From the NCBI GenBank assembly GCA_949751835.1, contig CATKHK010000034.1:1-64000 (forward strand): a stretch of DNA of 64,000 bases, written 5' to 3'. Within the stretch, counting starts at the first letter, position 1. Each line of letters begins with the position of its first letter. A model generated the notes under the pieces. The model made no database searches, was not told the DNA's origin, and worked only from the letters and a program-made list of their open reading frames with translations. Both the position numbers and the translations under genes were made by a program. The DNA comes from Blepharisma japonicum (Eukaryota; Ciliophora; Heterotrichea; Heterotrichida; Blepharismidae). This document shows, piece after piece, positions 37,725 through 48,777 of this stretch.

Positions 37725-40700
37725 TTACTCTAAGCTTATTATAAGGCTGCCAATAGTTTCAATGTCAAGCTCCAACAATTTATATCCAATTTGCTGTAGC
37801 TTTGTAATGCAGGCAATAGTTTTAGAAAAGGGAAAATTAGTCATGGTGCTTAAGTCTTTGAGTAAACTTGGCTTGTTCAATAAATCACATTTATATTTTA
37901 TTTCTTTTATAAAGAAAACATTGCAACATTTGCACTTCTTTTTTGAGTCCTTTTTTCTTTGAGTGAATGTACAAGAAGTAATTACTGCTACTAATTGATT
38001 AATAGTTTCTTCTGGGCTTAAATCTTTTATATTTTTATTATACAGGATTGCAAAGAGTACCTTTAAAGCGTCAATGCAACTTAAAATTTCGAGTTTGCTT
38101 TGATTTCAATTTTTTTCTCTGCTGACAATAAAAAAATCTTTGCATTTATGAGTAAATCGATTTTTTATCCAATATTCTACTTCAAGATCCTTTTCACAAG
38201 CCTCTATTTTATTTTTGTTATTTAAAGTTGCAGTCTCAGCAATAATTTTAATTAAGGTTGCTTTGGCGTTTGTATTAAATCTCAAAGTACTTATAATTTT
38301 TTCTGCATGCATTTTAATAGAATAATCAGTTATTATTTCTGCTCCATTAGATTTGGAGTTACTAAGTATATTTCGCAAAGATGGTGTTTGGCTTATAACT
38401 TTGAAAATTATAAAAAAACTTAAATTTGATACATCTAAAGCAATATTCCTATCTGAATGAATTATTTCTGCCTCTTTAGCAGTATTATAAAGTCTGTTAT
38501 ATAGAACTTCAAAATAACGTTTCAATTTTTTATTTCGGTTTATTTCTGGAATTGTGTCAAGATCGTAAGTTTCTATTTCGTATTTTCTACCTTTTTGCTG
38601 TAAAGGTGGCCAAAAAGTAAAGGTTTTTTCAGGTATTTTTTTATATTCTGCAAAATCATTTTCAGATTCCTGGGTATTTTGCTGATTTTCTTTAATTCAT
38701 TCAGTATATTTAGAATCTGAGCTAACCAATCTTATGCCATTTTTAGAATGCTGAAATGTATTGTCTATTTCTTCTCCTTCAATCAATTTCAATAATTCTG
38801 GGTTTTTTGGCTCAGCATTTTTGAGCCTTTGCACATCTTCTTTAAAGTCAAAAGATGATCAAAAAATAGCAATTTTTTGATTGGCTTCTTTTCTATACTT
38901 ATCAGATTTTTTTTTAAATTTCAGAATTTTTTGCTGAATTTCTTTCTTTGATTCTTCATCTTTTGAGTTTAAGTAATCAATAGTTTTTCCAACAATTTTT
39001 GAATGCTTTGCTTTAATTTCCATCTTTTTTTCTTCAATCGATTTCATCAATTCTGGGTTTTCTGTTGCAGCACACCTGAGTTTCTGGAATTCCTCTTTAA
39101 ATTCAATTGCGATTTCCTGCATCTGGGCAAGTTGCTTGTGCAATTCCAAAAGATTTTTGCAAAATACTTCATTACTATCATCAATGTTGCCTTTATTAAG
39201 GTTTAATTGTGTGTGATTTCTAGTTCTCATTTCGTACATTTTTTGGATCAAGTAATAAGCTTTATTAAAGTCATTTAGGGCTTCTACTTCTTTTTCTAGG
39301 CAATTGAATACTCTAGCACGATTGCAGAAAAACTGAGGATTATTAGGCTGCAACTCAATTGCTCTGTCATAGCATTCTAATGCCTCAATATTCCTGTCTA
39401 AAGAAGACAGAGCATATCCTTTGTGAAAATAAGCATTAGCATCATTAGGTCGTAGCATGATTACTTTGCTATATAATTCTATTGCTTCAGCATTTCTGCC
39501 TATAGAAGAAAGAGCAGCACCTTTATTAGCGTAAGCCAGAGCATGACTAGGTTTGAGTTTGATTGCTTCCTCACAACATTCTATTGCTTCAATATTTCTG
39601 CCTAAATTCATAAGGGCTAAGCTTTTGTTATTATAAGCTTGAGCATAGTTAGGCATGAGTTCAACTGCCTGGTTATAACATTCAATTGCATCAGTATTTC
39701 TACCTAAACTCATAAGAGCCAAACCTTTGTCATTGTAACCTTGAGCATAGTTAGGTATAAGTTTAATTGCTTCGTTATGACATTCTATTGCCTCAACATT
39801 TCTGTTTAATTTTCATAGAGCTAGACCTTTATTGGAGTAAGCTTGAGTAAGATCAGGCTGAAACTTTATTGTTTCATCGCAACTTTTAATTGCCTCAGCA
39901 TATCTTCCTAAATTCAAAAGAGTGGCACCTTTATCAAAATGGACTATTGCTAAATCAGGTTGCAATTTAAGTGCTTCATCATAACATTTTATTGCTTCAG
40001 CGTTTCTGCCTAAGGCTTTAAGAGCAAAGCCTTTATTAGCATAAGACATAGCATGATCAGGTTTTAATTTGATTGCTTCATCACAGCATTCTATTGCTTC
40101 AGTATTTCTACCTAAGGCCGTGAGAGCAACACTTTTATTACAATAAGCTTCTGCATAATCAGGCTGCTGTTTAAGTGCTTCGTTGAAGCATTCTATTCCT
40201 TCAGCATTTTTCCCTAAAGAGCAAAGAGCTGCACCTTTATTACAGAAAGCTAAAGCTATATCAGGTCGGAGTTTGATGCTGCCTAAAGAAGTGAGAATAG
40301 TATTTTGTTTAGAGTTAGCTATAGCTAGATCAGGTCGGAGCTTGATTGCAAGATTGAAATATTCTATTGCCTCAGCACTTCTTCCTAGATTATTAAGAGC
40401 AGCGCCCATATTCGAATAGGCTTCGGCTAGGTCAGGCTTGAGTTTGATTGCTTCAATAAAGAATTCCATTGCTTCAAGATATCTTCCTAAAGAAGAAAGA
40501 GCTATGCCTTTATTAGCATAAGCCATAGCATATTCAGGTTTAAGCTTAATTGCTTCATTAAAATGCTCTATTGCTTCAATATTTCTCCCTAAAGCATTGA
40601 ATGCACCACCTTTATTAGAGTAAACTTCAGCTAGATCAGGTTGGAGTTTAATTGCTTGGTTATAGCATTCTATTGCTTCAAAATTTCTACTTAAATTATC

Positions 40701-42020
40701 AAGAGCTAAGCCTTTATTATTGTAAGCGAGAGCTAGATTTGGTTTTAATTTAATCGCTTCATTGTAGCATTCTAATGCTTCAACGTTTTTGCCCAAATTC
40801 ATAAGAGCTAAGCCTTTATTAGAGAGCGCTTCAGCATAATCTGGCTTTAGTCTGATTGCTTCATTATAGCACTCTATTGCTTCAACATTTCTGCCTAAAT
40901 TCTTTAGTGCTAAACCTTTATTAGAGTAAGATAGAACAAGCCTAGGATTTAATCTAATTGCTTCGTTACAATATTCTATTGCTTCTACACTTTTGCCTAA
41001 ACTTATAAAAGCTAAACCTTTATAAGAGTAAGCTTCAGCTAGATCAGGCTTGAGTTTAATTGCCCAGCTGCAACATTCTATTGCTTCAATTATTCTACCT
41101 AGATTATAAAGAGCAATACCTTTATTGCAATAAGGTCCAGCATGGTCAGGTTTTAATTTTATGGCTTCATTATAGCATTCTATTGCTTCAAGGTATCTAT
41201 TTAATTTCATAAGTATTGCGCCTTTATTAAAATAAGTCTCAGCATAGTCAGGCTTTAGTCTAATTGCTTCATTATAGCATTCTAATGCTTCAACATTTTT
41301 GTCTAAATACATAAGAGCAGCACCTTTACCATAATAAGCAGAAGCTAAACTAGGTTTTAGTTTAATAGCTTTGTCACAATATTCAATTGCTTCAAGATAT
41401 TTGTCTAAATCTACTAGAGCTAAACCTTTATTAGAATAGGCTTCTGCATAATCTGGTTTTAAATTAATTGCTTTATCACAAAGCTCTAGTGCTTCAGTAT
41501 TTCTGCTTAAAGCTCTGAGAACTGCACTTTTATTAGAGTAAGATTCAGCATCATTAGGCTTCAAATTAATTGCTTCATTAAAGCATTCAATCGCTTCAGC
41601 ATTTCTGCCAAAAAATGAAAGAGCCAACCCCTTATTAGAATATGCAGGAGCATAATCAGGCTTTAGCTTAATTGCTTTATTAAGACATTCGATTGCTTCA
41701 AGATTTCTGTCTAAATTCAAAAGAGCTCAGCCTTTACTAGAGTAAGCTTCAGCATAATCAGGTTTTATCTTTAATGCTTCGTTAAAAAACTCGATTGCTT
41801 CTTCATATTTATATAGCTCAATAAGAGCTGAGCCTTTGTAGTAGTGATATTCAGTATTATCAAGATTGAGTTTAATTATTTCATTATAACATTCTATTTC
41901 TTCATTTTTTCTATCCTCAGTATTCAGAAAATTCCCTTTATCCAATGATTCTTCAGTATTCTTAGAAACTTCATCATATACATGATCTATCTCATCGCTA
42001 AAATGCTGCTCACTAATCAT
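37725..42020 (-). CDS. Family B giant TPR protein, intact, variant N-terminus
   Basis: 1431 residues from ATG 42020 (MISEQHFSDEIDHVYDEV) to TAA 37725, open throughout with TGA as Trp. About 24 TPR units span residues ~34-865, many nearly identical at DNA level (102-bp period). Then comes a long Lys/Glu-rich helical linker (KKEIQQKILKFKKKSDKY), longer than in the other members and containing two boundary motifs (AIFWSSF and TFWPPLQQ). It ends with the family C-terminal region, which has KKKCKCCNVFFIKEIKYKCD and QQIGYKLLELDIETIGSL. The N-terminus lacks the LSRDYxxWLEKGE start of other members and is acidic instead. No signal peptide or membrane span. Function unknown beyond probable protein binding. 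Confidence 0.85.
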
Positions 42021-42202
42021 CTTTATTTAATTTATCTATATTTTCCCCTAAAGCACAGAAAATTTATTATGCATTCATTCAGCCTAAATCTAGTGCTTTT
42101 CTAATTTTATTTGTGAAATCAAAAAAATTATTTAAAACCTAATCACATACCTAAATATATTAGCCAAAGATTATAATCTTAAATAATTATACACTTTAAC
42201 GC

Positions 42203-42343
42203 CTATTGCAGAGACACCAATTCTTCAGCTAACACTATATCGGCACTTCGTCCATGTTGTTCTTTCAAAGGAAGTCTTAAGATGGCAGGATAAAGATGCT
42301 TATTAACATTTCTGCTTCGGTGTACACCAGTTTTAAATAGGTA
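42203..42343 (-). pseudogene. Short 3' coding remnant, family not recognised
   Basis: Minus-strand frame ending at TAG 42203 reads KTGVHRSRNVNKHLYPAILR and LPLKEQHGRSADIVLAEELV. The composition is protein-like, unlike the AT-rich surroundings. A stop lies directly upstream, and the preceding frame continues similar wording (LLLEKFLVPI), suggesting a frameshift. It could be the tail of a small real gene; I cannot name it. Confidence 0.35.
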
Positions 42344-42656
42344 CTAAGAATTTTTCAAGCAAAAGTTTGCTTGTTCAATTTTAAAAATGAGTGCCTTGAT
42401 GATTTATGATCCTAATACTTTTGCTGTGAAATATTGCAAAGGGATTAGAAGAAATTAATATTTTTCATAACTTTATGCATTTAATTCTCTTTAATATTTA
42501 TTATAAAAGATACTATCCGCCAATTAGAGCGACTTTCAATAATAAAAAAAAACTACTTGAAGGAAATAAACAGCTCAAAAAAGGCGGAGCCCTCTTAATA
42601 ACTCAGAAGGAGATTTTCTCATTTTGGAGTACAATTATTACAAAGATGTATTAAAA

Positions 42657-42866
42657 ATGAGCAGATCAAGTGATAATTTAATAAAGACTCGAAGGAGGCC
42701 TTTCTAGCAAATACTGAGTCCTAATTCCCAGTATCCTGTATCTAAGATTAAAGCGTTCCACTCATTGCTAAGATTCTATATAGCCTAGCAAAACGTTTAT
42801 ATGCACCAGCTACTTTATCAAGGCGATGAGCGTGCTAGGCTATATTTTAGACAAATCAAACCATAA
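42657..42866 (+). pseudogene. Small coding-like remnant with two TAG codons
   Basis: From ATG 42657 the plus strand reads MSRSSDNLIKTRRRPF, TAG, QILSPNSQYPVSKIKAFHSL and LRFYIA, TAG, QNVYMHQLLYQGDERARLYF, and ends at TAA. The same frame is open upstream to about 42560 (RSPLNNSEGDFLILEYNYYK). No GT-AG interval of 15-16 nt removes the TAG codons. Probably a broken gene of unknown family. Confidence 0.35.
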
Positions 42867-42958
42867 TTTTTTAATTCAATTACTATTAAAATATCTCAAT
42901 ATTAAAAAACAATTATTATCTTTTAATAAACGTTTTATAGACTTTTTGGATATAAAAC

Positions 42959-45900
42959 TTATGATGTTGTTTTTTGGACAATTTTTGATAAGGCATTTTG
43001 TGAATTCTTTCCAAAAGAAAATGCGAAAGTGAATAATATAGATGTATTTAATGCTTCTTTTCTATATAGCAAACTTGGGTATTTTTTTCTTTGAACGTAT
43101 ATTCCAATAAGACCAATTATTCCCCACCCCGCACATGCCAAAATAAAATAAATCAAATAGTATCCTCCAGCAATTAATGAAATTGTCGAAAGTAGAGAAA
43201 GCCATAATACTCCTATTAAACTTAAAGCTTGCCATCAACAAAGTCGTGGATAATTATAAGGTTTGCATCTAAATATAAATCAAATATAAATTGCCATTAT
43301 AAAACTAAATATAGCTCCATGAACTGAACTTTCAGCCCTTTTTACTGTTTTATTCAAAACTATAAAAGTGATTTGGACTATTGTTTTTACCATTAAAAAT
43401 AAAGGAGATGTCTCAATATGCAGTGTATTCTGTAATTCTTGCCATAGAGGTCTGCAAAATACTGCAAATGGCTGATAGCATAAGAGAGCTATAAATGAAA
43501 AAATCGCATATATTAAATGGTCGTCTTTCCAGCAAAAATAATAGCAATCTTGAGCAAGAAAGCTGTCTGTAAAATTGTCTCCTATAGATTGGTCGCATAC
43601 AAAAATATTTAAACACATGGAAATAAACGGAATAAAGCATAAATCACCTAGAATAGGCATTAAATAGTCTGCAAGCCAAGCTAAAAATCTAAAAAGTGAT
43701 ACTCCTCGGAATTTTTCATCAAGTCTTAGCAAAATAGTTAAACACAAAATGACCCACAAGATAATAGCTCCAAAGACTGCATCAACTACAATCCAAAACA
43801 TGCCGTTTTTAAGATCAAAAATGTTTTCTCAAGCAAAAGAGAAAGAATCGCTGATCTTTGCTAAGAAGCTATTAATTGCCGTTGTGCTTGGCCCCATCGC
43901 TGCAAATTGGAAAAATTCGATACAAATTGTAAACTCAACTATATAATCTTGCAGAGAGATTTCATGTTTTTCTTTAAGCTCAGAAGTTGATATATTTCAC
44001 CATCTTTTTCATATATATGCAGTTAAAGCTAAAGATACTAAAGCAAATCCCAAGCAGATACCAAAAGTGAGAATTCTTCCTTTCGTAAATGTCCTGATTA
44101 GCTTCTCAGGGAAAGGACATTTTAAATTTTGATTTCTTAAATCATCTGGCTTTATAGTTGTCCCATCTCTGTAAACAATAGGTGTGTTAATAACTAGCAT
44201 TGTGCTACTGTATGGACGAAATTCACCCATTTTATAAGCAGTCGCGTTTCCAGAAGTTGTATCTATTTTATTAACCATAATATTTAAAGCATCTGCTATC
44301 CTATCATTGCTTGTTTTATCAATCGAAACTGTTCCTGTGCATCCAGTAAACTTCTGTACCCTTAATGCTGAATTCATTTGGTAAGGATCATCATAATCAA
44401 GTCCTTGATTTATCACATAGTCCAATGCAGCTGCGATATAATATGCAGCATCATAACAATTGCAAGAGTAAGGGTACGGGACTATATTATATAAAGATGC
44501 TATTTTCGAGTATGCAAATTGTCCAACTTTTCCAACTCAATTTTGTGCAGCAATCGACATCATTGGAGCTCCAGTTTCTTTAATTTTATACGTATACATA
44601 TTATCGTATTGAAACATTGTAAGATAGTCAGGAATTGGAACTACAGTAAAAATATCCCCTTTTCTTAAGCCCCTATCATACAATTCTTCAAGGACATAAT
44701 AACTCCAAGGAGGAGTTATCAAAAACACAAAAAACCTTGCTTGCGTGTCAATAAGTGCTTGAAATAATTTAGCATGATCTTTTATATTGGTTCTGTTTAG
44801 ATCTACTGGAATTGCTCTTGAGCTTTCAGGGTTGAGAATTTCCAAATTATACTGCTCTGCACTTTTCGCAAAGGCTAAATAGTTAAAGCTTCATGTTGAA
44901 TCATTGTAATAGATAACGTTGATTTTATTTCAGCCTAAAGCTTTAATTGTGAGTGAATCCAAAGTAATAATATAAAGTGCCGAAATCGTGATTCTTGTAA
45001 ACCAAGGATAAAGCGCTGTTGAACTTAGTGCATAATGTGTTTGTGTTGGCCCAACAATTGGAACTGTTACATTTAAGCTTTTAAAGAGCTTCATTTCGGC
45101 CATAGCCAATGGAGAAGATGCAGGTGATATGTGTGCTAATCCGAATTGATCTATATCTTTGGTAAAGCAAGGCCTAGCGAACTTTTCATCATAATTTAGA
45201 GCACCACAATCAAAAATAAAGTGACTTATTTGGAAATTTTTTAAAATTCCGAGTGTACCATCATTAATTAAACTTCATGCTGTATATGAGCCTGTAAATA
45301 AAAGAGGAGAAGATGTTACAGGAGGAGTACCAGGATTTGTGGAGCCTCCAGAGACTGTTACGTGTAAATTTTTTTTTTCAGATTTTGGGACAGTATTTGT
45401 ATTTCCAGGGAAAGTTATATTTTTCATTATTGATACTATTCCATCAGAGACTGATCCAACAATTTCTCTTTTACTGTTCTTAATATTGACAATAGAAAAT
45501 TGATTATTTTCTTTGTATTTCTCTAGCATAAACCTTAATCCTTCGATTGTAGCTGGTTCTATTGTATTGGCTAATAAATATTCTAATAATTTTTTAGCTG
45601 AATAAGATAAAGACTCATCTTGAGAGCTTTTATATTCTTGCCCTTCAGGAGTAATTATTAGTGCTCCATCAATTATGCATCCATAACCGCTTTGCTGATT
45701 TAAAATTATTCCATCTCCATTCAATAGGAGTTTTTTTAGTTTTAAAGACTCTTGAATTTTAAGTGAGAGATCAGTTTCTGCGAAAATGTAATATAATTTA
45801 AGCCCTAAAGGCTTAATAATTCGATTTACCAACTTTTCAATACTTGATGACGATTCTACAGTCAAATAATCAAAGGCATTTGAATGATCTAAAAATTTAT

Positions 45901-46378
45901 ACTTGCAGTTGAAATTATTTTCGTCATTTATGACAAGTCCATTGTTTCAATTAAAATAATTTAAGACTGAAAAATACGCATCCATCTGAACTGACTTAGA
46001 TGGTAAAATGCTATACGTTCACTCGTCGTAATAAGAGTCATACTTACTCTCCATAACCAAATGTATTTTGTTGCTTTCTTTGCAGATCTGAGATATGCTT
46101 AGTTGAGTTTCAATGTCATCTGATAAATCAAAAATGATTAAAATGCTTGGATGCATATTAAGATGCTCTGAGATGGCTGAGTAGTTGCATTGATGTCATT
46201 CTATATCTGGCTCAAATTGGCTTTTTACTTCTTCGATTCAATTTTGGAGGTCTTTATACTTATCATTTTGAGCAATAAGAATATTCATAGAAGAAGATAA
46301 ATGTAGCATGGTCAAAAGATATCATATCTTAATAGCTCCTATGCCACTTTGCTTCATTTTTGCAGATATTTCATTCAT
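42959..46378 (-). CDS. Family A receptor-like membrane protein, intact
   Basis: 1139 residues from ATG 46378 (MNEISAKMKQSGIGAIKIWY) to TAA 42959, unbroken with TGA as Trp. Order of parts is as in 19905-23378: signal peptide, two ANF-like stretches (SILPSKSVQMDAYFSVL and GLVINDEN; then FPxxG-like VPIVGPTQT, WFTRITIS, LGWNKINVIYYND), stalk with CTGTVSIDKTSND, ~8 membrane spans and a basic tail ending IVQKTTS. It is the most diverged member seen here and lies nearest the conserved gene block. The tail is shorter than in the other copies. Ligand and signalling output are unknown. Confidence 0.85.
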
Positions 46379-47202
46379 TTTTTGTATTAGCCACTAATTA
46401 AATCTATTTTTAGTTAAAAGTTTTAAAAGATATAAATTTAAATTTTGAAAAGAATAAAATTCGTTTATTGTAATATTTTTTGGCAAATCTAATTTCACAC
46501 TTATGCCATTAATTTTTTGAGGATAAATTATATTTTTTTATCTGCCTAAGTTTAAAATTAAAGCAACGCTTCTCATCAACTATATATAAAATGCTTTATC
46601 TTTCCTATTCTCCAGAAAAAGACAGATTCTTAAAGTTGGATAAATTCCCTTAGAAACTAGAGCCTGATAGGTAAAATATAGAATTTAATTACTTGTGCAG
46701 AAGGCTACTTGGAATGATTTCCCCTTTTCATAACCTTATATGAAAGGGGAAAGATCTCCAGCATATAGAGCTATTTGATTCCAGTATACATTATAAATCA
46801 TTATGCTAGATAAATCTCAAACAATAAAAATGCTTTAACTTCAAATACCCTCAGCTAATGCATCTTAATTTTTATTGAATCTTATAGAAAGGTAGTAAGA
46901 TGCTTTAGATTTAATTACCTCTGATTGTCCATCAAACAAATTAGTATCTTTAAGAAATTCAGAGAAATAAGTTGAGTATCAACTATTTGAATTTTTCAGA
47001 TTAGAAAAAATTTTAAGATAGCTAGACAGCTCAAAAAATGTAGAAAGACGATTGGTGACTGCTTAGTTTGTTTAACTAATATTTATGTTTTTATTCTAAT
47101 TTTATTGCAAGAATATTAAATCATTATAATTAGAACAATAAATTGATATATCGAGAATATTTATTTCAATAGTTTAAAACAATTAAAAATTTTCTCTTCA
47201 AC
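46379..47202. other. Intergenic between receptor gene and superoxide dismutase
   Basis: About 820 bp, AT-rich. A plus-strand stretch near 46590-46650 (MLYLSYSPEKDRFLKLDKF) reads protein-like but is stopped at once. Apart from the hairpin at 46720-46750, I see nothing firm. Confidence 0.4.
46720..46750. repeat. Inverted repeat with ~12-nt arms
   Basis: CCCCTTTTCATA and TATGAAAGGGG face each other across about 6 bases. Such a G/C-run palindrome is unusual in this AT-rich spacer. It could be a transcript hairpin or an end of a lost element. Confidence 0.6.
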
Positions 47203-48072
47203 TTATTCCATGCTTATCATCAAGCTCCCAATCGTATCAACGTCTAAATCTATTAAGTCATAGCCAACCTCCTCCAACTTAATGCTATAATCAATGACTT
47301 TAGAAAATGAAAAGCCAGTCACAGTGCTTAAGTTTTTAAGCAATTCTGGATTACCCAGCAAGTGGCAATCATATTCTATCTCTTTTGTAAAAAAAATACT
47401 GCAGCATCCACTCTTCTTAGCAGGTCTAGAAAATGGCACTGCCTGTCCTTTTTTCGCATAATTTTCATAATTATTCACCACAGTATCCCAATTGACAATT
47501 TTCCATCAATTTTCCACAAATTCAGGCCTCCTCTGCTGATACTTTAAATAATAAGCATGCTCCCAAACATCGCAAGTCAAAATTGGGACTCCATGGATTG
47601 TCCCAATTCCATCCATAAGAGGATTTTCATGTCCAGGGGTGTTATGGACTTCAAGTGTCCCATCCTGCTTGACAGTCAAAAATGCCCAGCCAGAAGCAAA
47701 TCTATTAACAGCGGCAGCAGTGAATTGCCCCTTAAAAGCTTCAAATGAGCCAAATTTTTGATCAATTTTGGCAGCAAGTTCTCCAAAAGGAGTTGGATTT
47801 GATGATCCTACAGGACCCATATTTTGCCAAAAAAGAGTGTGATTATAGTGTCCGCCTGCATTGTTTATAACAGCAGGGCTAGTGACTGACACAACATGCT
47901 GCAAAGCAGTGAGATCTAGATTGGCTTTGTCCGGGAAATCAGCAAGTGCTGCATTTAGTTTGGTGACATAAGAATTGTGATGAGCTGTATGATGGATTTC
48001 AAGAGTTTGAGCATCCATATGAGGCTCAAGAGCTGTATAGGAGTAAGGGAGTGGAAGTAAGGTATGGACCAT
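47203..48072 (-). CDS. Fe/Mn superoxide dismutase fused to the C-terminal domain of the TPR family
   Basis: 289 residues from ATG 48072 (MVHTLLPLPYSYTALEPH); an in-frame ATG 24 nt upstream is less family-like. Residues 1-~205 are a complete superoxide dismutase, which turns superoxide into O2 and H2O2. It has the ligand segments IHHTAHHNSYV, GGHYNHTLFW and DVWEHAYYLKY, and the closing WWKIVNWDTV, whose first W is TGA. GHENPLM stands where Mn-SODs have NQDxPL. There is no evident organelle presequence, so it is probably cytosolic. Residues ~224-289 (GCCSIFFTKEIEYDCHLL to VDVDTIGSLMISM-like end) match the end of the neighbouring TPR proteins. No stop separates the two parts. A fused tail is not usual in this family. 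Confidence 0.9.
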
Positions 48073-48096
48073 TTTAATTATCAGTGAACTTATCAA

Positions 48097-48777
48097 GAGA
48101 CTAATTAAAACAGTTAGTAATGGACATCAAAAAAGTTATATGAAAAATTATAATCACATTATCTATATACATTAATTTTTTCAAAAAATAATGATTTTCA
48201 AATGGAGAGTTAAATTTTTTTGCTTCTTAAATATTATTAGCATACTTTATAAAAAATTAACAAAATATTAAAATTAGCATAAAATAATCATGCCCTCTGT
48301 ATAATCTATAATGGTTATTAAAATTAATTATAAAATAATTTTGATGCCAATTATTAACGTAAACATTAAATAATCCACCCTTTTAATAATCCATCTTTTG
48401 AATGCATCGCTTTAATAAAATTCCTATTATAAAAATAAAAAATAATTTATTGCATATACCAGGAGCCAAGATTCGATTAATCTGATGAAAAAGCTTTAAT
48501 TGATGAAAAGCTCGTTGTTAGATTAGCAAAAAACCTCATCTGGAGACAAAAATTAGCTTCATAAAACACAGCTCTTAATTGGTAGAGATATAACCTTTAG
48601 TTTTCATTTTTTATCTCGCCTGGAATCGAACAAAGTTAGAGAAAATTGTGAGCTTGTTGAAATTCTTGCAATGCTGGATGAAATTGTGATTTACCTGTCT
48701 TAATATTTGAGAATATATAAAACTAACTTGACCTCCGAATAATCATTAAAGTAAGATTTTATTAAATTCATAGAAAA
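48097..48777. other. Intergenic with a frameshifted coding-like remnant
   Basis: 48481-48564 on the plus strand reads SDEKALIDEKLVVRLAKNLI, and 48557-48703 in another frame reads RDITFSFHFLSRLESNKVRE and NCELVEILAMLDEIVIYLS before TAA. The two join with a frameshift, so this may be a dead gene or one with an unrecognised intron. The family is unknown. The rest is AT-rich. Confidence 0.35.

Noticed and set aside
13400-41960. 102-bp tandem arrays as satellite DNA
   Set aside because: They encode in-frame TPR helices with conserved residues, so they are coding repeats.
44365-44583. 72-codon plus-strand frame, also at 21347-21574
   Set aside because: Lies antisense to the receptor stalk in two copies, with conservation explained by the receptor.
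48590-48640. tRNA-like GGAATCGAAC motif
   Set aside because: No acceptor or anticodon stem could be paired around it.
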